A DNA stretch of 46,061 nucleotides. It comes from Streptosporangiaceae bacterium. GTDB taxonomy: Bacteria; Actinomycetota; Actinomycetes; Streptosporangiales; Streptosporangiaceae. A model generated the notes under the pieces. That model was not told the origin of the DNA and ran no database searches. It saw only the letters and a program-made list of their open reading frames with translations. Made by a program: the position numbers and the translations under genes. The DNA is taken from contig JASHOI010000064.1 in assembly GCA_030041195.1 (NCBI GenBank), forward strand, positions 1 through 46,061, read 5' to 3'. Of the stretch, positions 9,120-18,362 are shown piece by piece. Every line of letters starts with the position of its first letter. Position 1 is the first letter of the stretch.

Positions 9120-10658
9120 GTGCGCCTGACCGGATTTCTCGACAAGGGCGTCTCCCTGGGCGCGGAGGCTCCCTGCCTGACCGCGGCCGGGCGCACGCTG
9201 ACCTACGGTGACGTTCAGCGGCTGTCCTGGCGGATCGCCCGCGCCCTGGACCGGTCCGGCGTCGGTCCCGGCGACAAGGTCGCGATCTTGTCGGCCAACG
9301 ACCCCATCGCGTTCAGCTGCGTGTTCGGCATCTCCCGCGCGGGCGCGGTGTGGTGCCCGGTCAACCCGCGGAACGAGGCGGCGGAAAACCGCGACCTGCT
9401 CGATTTCTTCGACTGCAGCTGCCTGATCTTCCAGGCCGCCTTTGCCCCGCTGGTAGCCAAGATCCTGCCGGACCTGGCGAAGCTCAGCACCCTGGTCTGC
9501 CTCGACGGCCAGTCCGCGGGCGCGATCCCGTTCGATGACTGGATCGGTCCCGAGCCCGCCGAGCCCTATCAGGCCGAGCCGGACGGGGACATGGTCATGC
9601 TGGTTGGCACCGGAGGCACTACCGGGCGCCCCAAGGGGGTGATGCTGACCGGCCACAACATCGAGACCATGTCCGCGCTGACGCTGATGAGCTATCCGTT
9701 CCGGCCGCGTCCGAGGTATCTCGCCCTGGCACCGCTCACCCACGCGGCCGGCGTGCTGTGCTTCCCGGTGCTGACGCTCGGCGGTGAGATCGTCATCATG
9801 CCCAAGCCGGACCTGACCCAGTTCCTAGCCCTGGCCGAGCGGCACCGGATCACGCACACCTTCCTGCCGCCCACGCTGATCTACATGCTGCTGGACCATC
9901 ACGACCTGCCGTCCACGGACCTGACCAGCCTGCAGTGTCTGTGGTACGGCGCGGCCCCGATGTCGGCCAGCCGGCTGGAGGAGGCCCTGACCAAGATCGG
10001 CCCGGTGATGGGGCAGCTGTTCGGCCAGTCCGAGGCGCCGATGATGATCTCGACGCTGGCTCCCGCCGAGCACTTCCGCGACGACGGATCGCTGGCCCGC
10101 GAGCGGCTGTCCTCGGCGGGCCGGCCCACCCCGCTCACCACGGTCGCGATCATGGATGACGCCGGGGTCCTGCTCGCCCCGGGCCAGCGCGGTGAGATCG
10201 TCGTGCGCGGCCCGCTCGTCATGGCCGGCTACTACAAGAACCCGCAGGCCACGGCCGAGGCGTCGGAGCACGGCTGGCACCACACCGGGGACATCGGCTA
10301 CCTGGACGAGGACAACTTCCTGTTCATCGTGGACCGGGCCAAGGACATGATCATCACCGGCGGCTTCAACGTGTACTCCGCCGAGGTCGAGCAGGTCATC
10401 CTGACTCACCCGGCGGTCCAGGACTGCGCGGTCATCGGCCTGCCCGACGACAAGTGGGGCGAGCGGGTCACCGCGGTGCTCCAGCTGCGCTCTGGGCAGA
10501 CGGTCACCGCGGACGAGATGCGCGGCTACGTCAAGGAGCGCATAGGCAGCGTCAAGGCACCCAAGCAGGTCGAGGTCTGGCCCGACCTGCCCCGGTCCAA
10601 GGTCGGCAAGGTCCTCAAGACCGACGTCAAGGCCCAGCTGAAGGCGGAGGCCGGTTAG
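9120..10658 (+). CDS. AMP-forming acyl-CoA synthetase / ligase
   Basis: A 512-residue ANL-superfamily enzyme. The adenylate-binding loop GTGGTTGRPKGV is near residue 162, the hinge region HTGDIGYLDEDNF then DRAKDMIITGGFNVYS near 385-415, and the catalytic lysine in PRSKVGKVLKTD near the C-terminus. Starts at GTG 14 bases after the preceding stop, so it is the third gene of the SDR operon. It probably activates a carboxylate to the CoA thioester used by the neighbouring dehydrogenases. Its stop codon overlaps that of the convergent monooxygenase gene by three bases of codon sequence. Confidence 0.9.
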   Translation: MRLTGFLDKGVSLGAEAPCLTAAGRTLTYGDVQRLSWRIARALDRSGVGPGDKVAILSANDPIAFSCVFGISRAGAVWCPVNPRNEAAENRDLLDFFDCSCLIFQAAFAPLVAKILPDLAKLSTLVCLDGQSAGAIPFDDWIGPEPAEPYQAEPDGDMVMLVGTGGTTGRPKGVMLTGHNIETMSALTLMSYPFRPRPRYLALAPLTHAAGVLCFPVLTLGGEIVIMPKPDLTQFLALAERHRITHTFLPPTLIYMLLDHHDLPSTDLTSLQCLWYGAAPMSASRLEEALTKIGPVMGQLFGQSEAPMMISTLAPAEHFRDDGSLARERLSSAGRPTPLTTVAIMDDAGVLLAPGQRGEIVVRGPLVMAGYYKNPQATAEASEHGWHHTGDIGYLDEDNFLFIVDRAKDMIITGGFNVYSAEVEQVILTHPAVQDCAVIGLPDDKWGERVTAVLQLRSGQTVTADEMRGYVKERIGSVKAPKQVEVWPDLPRSKVGKVLKTDVKAQLKAEAG

Positions 10659-11740
10659 CAGCCCTCCAGAGCCTGCTCGCGGAGCAGCGGAAGCAGCCGG
10701 TCGCCGACCCGGATGATCTCCCGCGTGTACGGGGTATCGGACAGCACGAAGTGCGTGATGCCGAGATCCCGGTACTTCTTCAGCGCGGCGGCGACGTCAC
10801 CGGGCGAGCCGACGAGCCAGGTGGTGGCCGCGCCGCCGCCACCGAACTTGCCCGGCGTGGTGTAGAGGCAGGAATCGAGCACCTCACCCCGCGAAGCCAG
10901 GTCGAGCAGACGCTGCTGACCGACCGCGGTCCGGCCGGAGTGGGTCATCCGCACCTCGCCCGCGTTCGCCGCCATCTTGGCGACCTTCTCCTCCGCGTCA
11001 CGCCACGCCTCGTCGGTGCTGTCCCGCACGACCGTGGTGATCCGGAGCCCGAACTCCAGCGGCGGGTGCTCGCGGCCAAGGGAGTCGCTGAGCGTCTTGA
11101 GCTTCTCGATGCGCTCGGCGATCCCATCCAGCGGCTCGCCCCAGAACAGCTGCACGTCCGCCTCGGTCGCCGACACCCGCTGCGCCGCCTCCGACGCGCC
11201 GCCGAAGTAGAGCGTCGGATGCCTGCCTTCTGCGGCCCGGTACGGTCGCGGCGCCAGCGTGGAGCCCTCCACCTGGAAGTGCGCGCCGCGGAAGGTGACG
11301 TTCTCCTGCGTCCACAGCTGCCGGACGAGCTGCAGGAACTCACGGGTCCTTTCGTACCGCTGGGCCGGGTCGGCCTTGCCGTCGCCGTACGCGGCGAGAT
11401 TGTCCACCCCGGTGACGATGTTGACCAGGACGCGCCCCCTGGAGAGCTGGTCCAGGGTCGCCGCCGCGCTGGCGAAATGGGCCGGCTGCCAGTAGCCGGG
11501 ACGGATCGCGATCAGCGGCTTGAATCTTGTCGTCTGGGCCGTGACCGCGGTGGCGACCGTGAACGTGTCCGGCCGTCCCCAGCTGGTCCCGAGCAGGGCC
11601 CCGGCCCAGCCATGCGCTTCCAGCAGGCGCGCCTGGCCGGTCGAGAACTCCAGCGACCCCCAGCCATCAACCGTCGGGTCACCGCGGTGGCCAGGCTCCA
11701 CGGTATTCGGGATGTACCAGAGGAACTGCAGGTCCAGCAC
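10655..11740 (-). CDS. LLM-class flavin-dependent monooxygenase (SsuD-like)
   Basis: A 361-residue TIM-barrel protein of the bacterial luciferase superfamily. It resembles FMNH2-dependent alkanesulfonate monooxygenase: LQFLWYIPNT at the start, GYWQPAHFASAAATLDQLSRGR, NIVTGVDN and YFGGASEAAQ. The GTG at 11740 is chosen because GAGGAGG lies six bases upstream; a TTG five codons earlier would bury that site inside the gene. SsuD releases sulfite from alkanesulfonates using reduced flavin supplied by a partner reductase, but no flavin reductase or sulfonate ABC transporter is adjacent, so the substrate could differ. Convergent with the ligase gene; divergent from the aldo/keto reductase at 11864. 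Confidence 0.85.
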   Translation of the reverse strand: MLDLQFLWYIPNTVEPGHRGDPTVDGWGSLEFSTGQARLLEAHGWAGALLGTSWGRPDTFTVATAVTAQTTRFKPLIAIRPGYWQPAHFASAAATLDQLSRGRVLVNIVTGVDNLAAYGDGKADPAQRYERTREFLQLVRQLWTQENVTFRGAHFQVEGSTLAPRPYRAAEGRHPTLYFGGASEAAQRVSATEADVQLFWGEPLDGIAERIEKLKTLSDSLGREHPPLEFGLRITTVVRDSTDEAWRDAEEKVAKMAANAGEVRMTHSGRTAVGQQRLLDLASRGEVLDSCLYTTPGKFGGGGAATTWLVGSPGDVAAALKKYRDLGITHFVLSDTPYTREIIRVGDRLLPLLREQALEGC

Positions 11741-11863
11741 GCTCGGCCTCCTCAACGTGACGTGTCATCTCACCGTATTCACCAGCCTGGCGAACGGGTT
11801 GGCGCAGGCCACCTGGGCTACGACCGGGTGCTCTGCCGGTTACGCCCGGGTTTAGGTTGAAGC

Positions 11864-12895
11864 ATGGACTATCGCACGCTGGGGCATAGCGGCTGCGCGG
11901 TGTCGGCCTTTGCGCTCGGGACCATGACCTTCGGCGTGGAGACTGACGAGCTCGGCGCGCATGACCAACTGGACCATTTCGCCGAGGCGGGCGGCACATT
12001 AGTCGACACGGCCGATGTTTACGGCAACGGGAGGTCGGAGGAGATCATCGGCCGCTGGCTGGCCAGCCGGCCGGCCGAGATCACCGAGCGAGTCGTGCTG
12101 GCCACGAAAGGCCGCTTCCCGCTGGATGACTCGCCCAACGGTGCCGGGTTGTCGGCGCGGCACCTGACCCGCGCGCTGGACGCGTCGCTGCGCCGGCTCG
12201 GCGTCGAGGCGGTTGACCTGTATCAGCTTCACGCGTTCGATCCGTGGACGCCGCTAGAGGAGACAGTGCGTACCCTCGACGGGTTCGCCCGCGCTGGCAA
12301 GGTCCGCTACTGGGGGCTGTCGAACTTCACCGGCTGGCAGCTGACGAAGGCGGTGCACCTGGCCGACGCGCTGGGTGCCGCCGGCCCGGTGACGCTTCAG
12401 CCGCAGTACAGCCTGCTGGTGCGGGAGGTTGAGTGGGAGATCGTGCCTGCCGCGATGGACGCAGCCATGGGGCTGCTGCCCTGGAGCCCGCTCGGCGGTG
12501 GCTGGCTGTCGGGCAAATACCAGCGAGACCAGCGGCCGTCCGGCGCCACCCGCCTGGGCGAGGACCCGAACCGCGGCATGGAGGCCTACGACCGGCGAGG
12601 CACGCAGCGCACCTGGGACGTCATTGACGCGGTGCAGAAGATCGCCGACGAGCGCGGCGTGTCCATGGCCGAGATCGCGCTGGCCTGGGTGAGCGATCGT
12701 CCGGCGGTGACCTCGACGATCCTCGGCGCTCGCACGACCGAGCAGCTGCAGATCAACCTTCGCGCCGCTGACCTGCACCTCGGCCCGGCCGAAACCGCCG
12801 CGCTCAACGCCGCGAGCGACCCGCAGCCTCCTGACTACCCATACGGCGAGCTGGGAATCGAGCAGCGCGACCGCCACCTCGCCGGCGGTGCCTAG
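11864..12895 (+). CDS. Aldo/keto reductase
   Basis: A 343-residue NADPH-dependent oxidoreductase of the AKR fold. The catalytic tetrad is visible: Asp in VDTADVYGNGRSEEIIG with Tyr four residues on, Lys in VLATKGRF, and His in DLYQLHAFD. The C-terminal cofactor segment STILGARTTEQL matches AKRs that bind NADP. The length and the opening MDYRTLGHSG are those of YajO/PhrB-type bacterial AKRs. It stands alone on the plus strand between two minus-strand genes; the stop is 30 bases from the convergent second AKR. Substrate unknown. Confidence 0.9.
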   Translation: MDYRTLGHSGCAVSAFALGTMTFGVETDELGAHDQLDHFAEAGGTLVDTADVYGNGRSEEIIGRWLASRPAEITERVVLATKGRFPLDDSPNGAGLSARHLTRALDASLRRLGVEAVDLYQLHAFDPWTPLEETVRTLDGFARAGKVRYWGLSNFTGWQLTKAVHLADALGAAGPVTLQPQYSLLVREVEWEIVPAAMDAAMGLLPWSPLGGGWLSGKYQRDQRPSGATRLGEDPNRGMEAYDRRGTQRTWDVIDAVQKIADERGVSMAEIALAWVSDRPAVTSTILGARTTEQLQINLRAADLHLGPAETAALNAASDPQPPDYPYGELGIEQRDRHLAGGA

Positions 12896-12925
12896 ACCGG
12901 CCGGGCGTGATCAGCGGGATCCCGG

Positions 12926-13786
12926 TCAGACGAACAGCGGCTCGGCCGCCGTCCGGTCCACCAGCTCACGCATCGCCGTGTCGTTCGGCGGCCCGCCGAA
13001 CCGGCTGGCCGCGTCAAGGACTCTCGGCAGCAAGTCCAGATCCCCCACGCTGCAGAGAAATACCCCGGGCCGGCTCATCGCCCACCACACGGAGAGGTCG
13101 ATGTCGTCCTGCTTCTCAAGCGGCTCGTACCAGGTCGCCCGGGTGTGCGGCCGGCCCGCCCACGGGCGCAGCGCGATCGACTTGATCGTCTGCACCGCCA
13201 CGCGCCGCTCCCGGCAGGTCTCGTACAGGGCGTTGAAATTATCGGCGTAGTACGGGTTCTGCATCGTGATGAAGTTGTACGGAAGCAGAACCGAGTCGAA
13301 GCCGAACCGCTCGAGACTGCGGCGGTGCGTCGCGGCGATCTGGCTGCCGTGGCCGGTCACCCCAATCCAGCGGATGAGGCCCTGCTCCCGGGCTTCGACG
13401 GCGGCCTCGAGCGCCCCGCCAGGACTCAGGGCTTCGTCCCACTCGATCGGATCGGCGAGGGAATGCAGCTGCCAGAGGTCAACGTGATCGACCCCCAGCC
13501 GGTCCAGGGACCGGTGCAGTTCCTCGCGGGCCCCGGCCGCGGTGCGCTCGTCACCCTTGGTGGCGAGGAAGAAACGGCCCGGTTCGCGCTGCAGCCACGG
13601 CCGGATGCGCACCTCGGCCTCGCCATAGGACGAGGCCACGTCCAGATGGTTCACGCCGTGGGCGAGCAGGACGTCCAGGGCCTCGTCCGCGTCCCGCTGG
13701 GAGACCTGCCCGAGAGCCGCCCCTCCGAAGATCACCCGGCTGCTCTGGTGGCCGGTGCGGCCGAACTCTGCCTGCTCGATGGGCAC
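12926..13786 (-). CDS. Aldo/keto reductase, second family type
   Basis: A 286-residue AKR with the tetrad residues in [21 protein letters not shown] and [10 protein letters not shown]. It diverges from its neighbour: the C-terminal half ([21 protein letters not shown]) resembles the shorter AKRs that sometimes carry iron-sulfur tails, but no cysteine cluster is present here. The GTG start has GGGAGG five bases upstream. It is divergent from larE, with about 125 bases between. Substrate is unknown and there is no clear operon partner. Confidence 0.88.
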   Translation of the reverse strand: MPIEQAEFGRTGHQSSRVIFGGAALGQVSQRDADEALDVLLAHGVNHLDVASSYGEAEVRIRPWLQREPGRFFLATKGDERTAAGAREELHRSLDRLGVDHVDLWQLHSLADPIEWDEALSPGGALEAAVEAREQGLIRWIGVTGHGSQIAATHRRSLERFGFDSVLLPYNFITMQNPYYADNFNALYETCRERRVAVQTIKSIALRPWAGRPHTRATWYEPLEKQDDIDLSVWWAMSRPGVFLCSVGDLDLLPRVLDAASRFGGPPNDTAMRELVDRTAAEPLFV

Positions 13787-13910
13787 GAGGCCTCCCGAAG
13801 TGCCGAAAGCTGAGTCTGAGATTACAGCCCATCGTGATGGCAGGTCAGCGCAACGGCGCCCAGGCGTATAGTCCGTGCGAGGTGACCGGGGGACGTGGGA
13901 AGGGAGCGGC

Positions 13911-14741
13911 GTGCCCGACGAGCTTGACGCGCTGGCCGACGAGCTGACTCAGCGCCTGGCCGCATTGGGCAGCGCCCTGGTCGCGTTCTCCGGCGGGGTG
14001 GACTCCTCTCTGGTGGCTGCGCTGGCCGCCCGGGCGCTGGGAGACCAAGCCCTCGCCGTAACCGCCGTGTCGCCCGCCCTCGCGTCCGGCGAGCTGGACG
14101 GCGCCCGGGCGGTGGCCCGCGCCGTCGGTGTCCGGCACGAGCTGATCAGCACGGCCGAACTGGAGCGCGACGACTACCGGCGCAACGACCGCTTCCGCTG
14201 CTACTTCTGCAAATCCGAGTTGTACGACCGGCTGGCCGCGCTGGCCCGGCGCCGCGGAATCGCCGTCGTGCTGTCCGGCGCCAACGCCGACGACATCGGT
14301 GACTGGCGGCCGGGGCTGCGGGCGGCGGCCGAGCGCGGTGTCCGGCATCCCCTGCTGGAGTCGTCCGTGGGGAAGAGCCAGGTGCGGGCGCTGGCCCGGC
14401 ACTTGGGGGTTCCGAGTGCGGACAAGCCGGCGTCGCCGTGCCTGGCATCGCGGCTGCCTTATGGCACCCCGGTCAGCGCCGATGTGCTGTCGCAGGTGGA
14501 CCGGGCCGAGCTGAGCCTGAAGGAGCGGGGTTACCTGGAACTGCGGGTGCGGCATTTCGGTGATCTCGGCCGGGTGCAGCTCGGCGCGGCGGACCTGCCA
14601 CGGACGGCCGACCCCGATGAGCATGCGGCGGTGCTGGCCTGCGTCCGAGCGGCTGGATATCAGCGGGCGAAGATCGACGAGCAGCCGCTGCGATCCGGTT
14701 CGCTGAACCTCGACATCACGCCGGTCAGCCGTGGCGGCTGA
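13911..14741 (+). CDS. larE: ATP-dependent sacrificial sulfur transferase LarE
   Basis: A 276-residue PP-loop ATPase. It has [18 protein letters not shown] near residue 25, [13 protein letters not shown] near 97 and [13 protein letters not shown] near 180; the last contains the cysteine position known as the sulfur donor in LarE. LarE adenylates and sulfurises pyridinium-biscarboxylic acid mononucleotide, making the sulfur ligands of the nickel-pincer nucleotide (NPN) cofactor. The GTG at 13911 follows AGGGAG; a GTG at 13875 would extend the protein by 12 residues without a better site. It overlaps larB by 11 bases, so translation is coupled. Confidence 0.92.
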   Translation: MPDELDALADELTQRLAALGSALVAFSGGVDSSLVAALAARALGDQALAVTAVSPALASGELDGARAVARAVGVRHELISTAELERDDYRRNDRFRCYFCKSELYDRLAALARRRGIAVVLSGANADDIGDWRPGLRAAAERGVRHPLLESSVGKSQVRALARHLGVPSADKPASPCLASRLPYGTPVSADVLSQVDRAELSLKERGYLELRVRHFGDLGRVQLGAADLPRTADPDEHAAVLACVRAAGYQRAKIDEQPLRSGSLNLDITPVSRGG

Positions 14742-15447
14742 CGGTCCCGGCATGCCTGGGGCAGTCGGGGCTGCGGGCGTCCCGCTGGGCGAGTTCGCCC
14801 TGCTGGACGTCGATCGCCGGCGGCGGACCGGCGTCCCGGAAGTGGTTTTCGGCGAAGGCAAGACGCCCGAGCAGATCTTCGCGCTTCTGGCCGAGTTGCG
14901 GGCCCGCGACCCGGAGGCGCCGGCTCTGGCGACGCGCTGCGCCGCCGGCGTCCTGGACGGGGCGGCCACCCGTTTCGCTGGCGACGCCGTACACGTCGAT
15001 CATGTGGCCGGAACCGTCGCGGTGGGGGCCCTGCCGCCAGCGCGCGGCAACGTGCTGGTCGTGACCGCCGGCACGACGGACCTGAAAGTGGCCCGGGAAT
15101 GCGTGGCAACGCTGGGCGTGCTGGGCGTTCGCGCGGATGTCCTCGCCGACGTCGGCGTGGCCGGGCTCGGGCGGCTGCTGTCCCGGCTGGACGACCTGCG
15201 CGCCGCCGAGTGCGTCGTCGTCGTGGCCGGGATGGACGGTGCCCTGCCGAGTGTGGTCGCCGGACTGGTCAGCGCGCCGGTGATCGGCGTGCCGACCAGT
15301 GTCGGCTACGGCGTCGCCGCCGGCGGCCTGGCCGCAGCGGCCTGCATGCTCGCCTCGTGCAGCCCGGGCCTGGTCGTCGTCAATATCGACAACGGATTCG
15401 GGGCGGCCGCCCACGCCGCCAAGATCATCCGCGCGGTTCACCGGTGA
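14731..15447 (+). CDS. larB: Pyridinium-3,5-biscarboxylic acid mononucleotide synthase LarB
   Basis: A 238-residue protein whose C-terminal two thirds is the AIR-carboxylase-like fold: VLVVTAGTTDLKVARECV, VADVGVAGLGRL-like segment, VVVVAGMDGALPSVVAGL and GVPTSVGYG. LarB carboxylates and hydrolyses nicotinic acid adenine dinucleotide, the first step of the NPN cofactor. The N-terminal part contains DVDRRRRTGVPEVVFGEGKT, also characteristic of LarB. The gene starts inside the end of larE and stops inside the larC start codon (shared GTGA), giving a tight larE-larB-larC operon. Confidence 0.92.
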   Translation: MAADGPGMPGAVGAAGVPLGEFALLDVDRRRRTGVPEVVFGEGKTPEQIFALLAELRARDPEAPALATRCAAGVLDGAATRFAGDAVHVDHVAGTVAVGALPPARGNVLVVTAGTTDLKVARECVATLGVLGVRADVLADVGVAGLGRLLSRLDDLRAAECVVVVAGMDGALPSVVAGLVSAPVIGVPTSVGYGVAAGGLAAAACMLASCSPGLVVVNIDNGFGAAAHAAKIIRAVHR

Positions 15448-16697
15448 CGGACCGGCCGGGCGCCGCCTACGTGGACGCGACCGCGGGCGTGGCCGGTGAC
15501 ATGCTGCTCGCCGCCCTGCTCGATGCGGGCGCCGACGTGGAGCGGGTGCGCGGAGCCATTGCGTCACTCGGCGTGCCCGGTCTCGGGCTGCGGACCGAGA
15601 CTGCCCGCAGGAGCGGGCTCGCGTGCCTGAGGGCCGTGATCACCATGCCGACGGCGACCGACCGTGAACGGCACCTCGCCGACGTGCTCGGGCACGTCGG
15701 CGCCACTGACCTCTGCCCGGCCGGGAAGGATCTCGCGACACGGGTCTTCCGGCTGCTGGCCGAGGCGGAGGGGGCGGTGCACGGCGAGCCGCCCGAAGAC
15801 GTGCAGTTCCACGAGGTGGGCGCGTTCGACTCACTGGCCGACGTGGTAGGAGCGGCGGCCGCGCTGGAGGATCTCGGACTGCTGCGGCCCGGCGCGGTGG
15901 TTAGCTGCTCGGCCCTGGCCGCCGGAAGCGGATTCGTCACCACCCGGCACGGCCGCCTTCCGGTCCCGGCTCCCGCGGTTCTGCATATCGCCGCCGCGGC
16001 CGGCCTGGACCTGACCAGCGGCGACCTGATCGGTGAGCGCACCACACCGACCGGTGCGGCCCTGGTCGCGGCGGCGGCCACACCGGGGGGCTTTCCAGCC
16101 ATGACGGTACGCGCAGTGGGCACCGGCGGCGGTGGCCGTGACACTCCGGACCGGCCCAACATCACCAGGGTGGTCGTCGGAGCGCCAGCCGTGGAGCGGG
16201 ACCTGCGCGAGGGCGACGTGACCGTGGTCGAGAGCACAGTCGATGACCTTGACCCCCGGCTGTGGCCTTCGGTCCTGCAGGCAGTCCGGGCGGCCGGCGC
16301 CTGGGACTGCTGGTGTGTGCCGATCATCGGCCGGCACGGCCGCCCGGGGCAGGTCCTCACCGCCCTGTGCGCTGAACCAGTCCATGGTGCCGTGGCCGCC
16401 GCGATTTTCGCCCACACCGGCACACTCGGCGTCCGCTGGTCCCGGATGAACCGGCTGACCGTCTCCCGGGCGTCGGTGAAGGTCGAAGTGGGACCGCCGG
16501 GCAACAGGCACGCTGTTACGGTCAAGGTGGCCAACACCACAGATGGCCTTGCGGACTTCGGAACGGCCACGGCAGAGCTGGCCGACGCGGAAGCCGCCGC
16601 CCTGGCGCTGGGCTGGCCGGTGCGGGCCGTCTGCGAAGCTGCGGTCGCGCAGTACCGCGCCCAGGCGGCAGCCCCGCGATCACAGAGCAGCGACTGA
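15444..16697 (+). CDS. larC: Nickel-pincer cofactor nickel-insertion enzyme LarC (single ORF)
   Basis: A 417-residue LarC. It begins with GAAYVDATAGVAGDMLLAALLDAG and contains VQFHEVGAFDSLADVVGAA, TTPTGAALVAA and, in the C-terminal half, ESTVDDLDPRLW followed by HGRPGQVLTALC. LarC is a CTP-dependent cyclometallase that installs nickel in the cofactor. In Lactiplantibacillus plantarum the two halves are joined by a programmed frameshift; here they are in one continuous frame. The GTG at 15444 overlaps the larB stop. No lactate racemase (larA) or nickel transporter is adjacent, so the client enzyme must lie elsewhere. Confidence 0.92.
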   Translation: MTDRPGAAYVDATAGVAGDMLLAALLDAGADVERVRGAIASLGVPGLGLRTETARRSGLACLRAVITMPTATDRERHLADVLGHVGATDLCPAGKDLATRVFRLLAEAEGAVHGEPPEDVQFHEVGAFDSLADVVGAAAALEDLGLLRPGAVVSCSALAAGSGFVTTRHGRLPVPAPAVLHIAAAAGLDLTSGDLIGERTTPTGAALVAAAATPGGFPAMTVRAVGTGGGGRDTPDRPNITRVVVGAPAVERDLREGDVTVVESTVDDLDPRLWPSVLQAVRAAGAWDCWCVPIIGRHGRPGQVLTALCAEPVHGAVAAAIFAHTGTLGVRWSRMNRLTVSRASVKVEVGPPGNRHAVTVKVANTTDGLADFGTATAELADAEAAALALGWPVRAVCEAAVAQYRAQAAAPRSQSSD

Positions 16698-16747
16698 CAG
16701 ACGACTAATACAGCACGGCATCGGGCAAAGGCCGAGAAAGCAGCGGG

Positions 16748-17743
16748 CTACTGTCCGGCCGGTTTCCATACCTCGCGGGCGACGCGCAGGAAATTCGCGC
16801 CCATGATCGCGGCGATGTCGGCAGCCGGGTAGCCGCGGCCGGCGAGCTCGGCTTCGAGCGGCGCGAGCTGTTCTGGCGGGAAGAAGTCCACCCGTGTTCC
16901 CCGGTAGCTGGCCGGGAAGATCTGCGAGTTCGCCAACTCAAGCTCGAGGTCATCGGTGTCGAAGACGTAGTCGGTCCCAATGCCGACGTGCTGCGGGCCG
17001 ACGAGATCCACGGCGTAGTCGATGTGCCGGGCCATCGCCTGCACAGTGATGTCGTTGTCGCCGAGGAAGATGCCGACGCCGTTTATTCCGATGACGCCGC
17101 CGGTGCCGGCGCATGCGCGGGCTTGGTCGTCGCGGATGTTGCGCTCGTGATCCCACACCGAGCGCATGTTCGAGTGGCTGAAGATGGCTGGGCTGGCGGT
17201 TCGTTCCAGGGCATCCATGGAGGTTCGGTAGCCGCAGTGAGAGACGTCGACCACCATGCCGACCCGGTTCATCTCCTCGACCACGGCGCGGCCGAAGCTG
17301 GTCAGCCCGGTATCCTCCGGCGCGTGGCAGCCGAACCCGGCCAGGTTCTGCCCGTTGTAAGTCATCAGCATCGACCGCACGCCAAGGTCGTAATAGGCCT
17401 GGATCATGGCGATCTCGCCGCCCAGCGGGTTGGTGTCCTCAAGATCGAAACCCACGACCAGCCTGCCTTGCTGCTGGGCCGCCAGCAAGTCGTCGACGGT
17501 TGACACCAGCGTGAACGGCTCGCTGCTGAGCAGGACCTGCCGCCGCCAGGAGCCGAGCACACGCATGGTGGCGTCGATGTCGTGCGGCGCGAATCCGACG
17601 TTCACCGACAGGTAGCTGACGCCCGCGTCGAGGTAGCGACGCAGGGGGGCGATGTCACACTCCGCCCGCACCGGCAGGCAGCAATGCTGCTCCCACCCGA
17701 ACGAGCTGGTGAGCCTGCCTGCCTCGGCAGCTGTCTGGGTCAC
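16748..17743 (-). CDS. Membrane dipeptidase-like protein (peptidase M19 fold)
   Basis: About 331 residues with the amidohydrolase-type barrel of the renal dipeptidase family. Visible landmarks are VGFDLEDTNPLGG (bridging glutamate position), VVDVSHCGYRTS and AIFSHSNMRSV (histidine ligands), and GIGTDYVFD. The N-terminal HxD metal motif that normally reads DGHNDLP is instead EQHCCLP, so the aspartate position is cysteine. It may therefore have altered metal use or be inactive as a dipeptidase. There is no signal peptide. GTG at 17743 is preferred to 17749 because AGAGG is five bases upstream. It lies 18 bases downstream of the DUF1348 gene in the same orientation. Confidence 0.82.
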   Translation of the reverse strand: MTQTAAEAGRLTSSFGWEQHCCLPVRAECDIAPLRRYLDAGVSYLSVNVGFAPHDIDATMRVLGSWRRQVLLSSEPFTLVSTVDDLLAAQQQGRLVVGFDLEDTNPLGGEIAMIQAYYDLGVRSMLMTYNGQNLAGFGCHAPEDTGLTSFGRAVVEEMNRVGMVVDVSHCGYRTSMDALERTASPAIFSHSNMRSVWDHERNIRDDQARACAGTGGVIGINGVGIFLGDNDITVQAMARHIDYAVDLVGPQHVGIGTDYVFDTDDLELELANSQIFPASYRGTRVDFFPPEQLAPLEAELAGRGYPAADIAAIMGANFLRVAREVWKPAGQ

Positions 17744-17761
17744 TGTCACCTCTCGGCCTGG

Positions 17762-18220
17762 TCAGCGCAATGGGAAGCTCTGTGCCTGCTCGGCTTTCGG
17801 ACGAGCGCCGAAGATCCGCCGCTCGGACTCGTCGATGGGCACGTCGTTGATGCTGGCCTCGCGCCGCCGCATGTACCCGTCGTCGTCGAACTCCCACAGT
17901 TCGTTGCCATAGCTGCGGTACCACTGGCCTGCTGAGTCGTGGGACTCGTACTGGAAGCGGACAGCGATCCGGTTGCCGGCGAATGACCACAGGTCCTTGC
18001 GCAGCGCGTAGTCCAGTTCGCGGCTCCACTTGTGGTGGAGGAACTCGATGATCTCAGCCCGGCCAGTGATGAACTCGTCCCGGTTTCGCCAGACCGAGTC
18101 CTCCGCGTAGGCGCCGGCGACCCGCTCTGGGTCCCGGGTATTCCAGGCGTCCTCGGCAGCCTGCACTTTCTGGCGGGCCGTTTCCTCCGTGAACGGCGGC
18201 AACGGCGGTCGCTGAGCCAC
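17762..18220 (-). CDS. NTF2-like DUF1348 family protein
   Basis: A 152-residue SnoaL/NTF2-fold protein. It opens [20 protein letters not shown] and contains [39 protein letters not shown] and [19 protein letters not shown], the run of conserved blocks that defines the DUF1348 family. The GTG start at 18220 has GGGAGG six bases upstream; nine more codons are open upstream but lack a site. Members are small cytoplasmic proteins of unknown role, sometimes annotated as isomerase- or cyclase-like. It appears to be co-transcribed with the dipeptidase-like gene. Confidence 0.85.
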   Translation of the reverse strand: MAQRPPLPPFTEETARQKVQAAEDAWNTRDPERVAGAYAEDSVWRNRDEFITGRAEIIEFLHHKWSRELDYALRKDLWSFAGNRIAVRFQYESHDSAGQWYRSYGNELWEFDDDGYMRRREASINDVPIDESERRIFGARPKAEQAQSFPLR

Positions 18221-18362
18221 ACTGGCCTCCCGGCAGAAAACGATCACTCCTCACCGTGCACCGTACCGCGCGCACCCTCTCCCCCGTTCAGGCCGGGGTC
18301 GCTGCCCTGGACGCCGCCGCTGCGAGGATGGTTCTCGTGTCCATCGCCGCGGAAAACCCCGG

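Noticed and set aside
15099..15443. Upstream extension of the larC frame
   Set aside because: It lies wholly within larB in another frame and is arginine-rich; the GTG at 15444 with GTGA overlap is the natural start.
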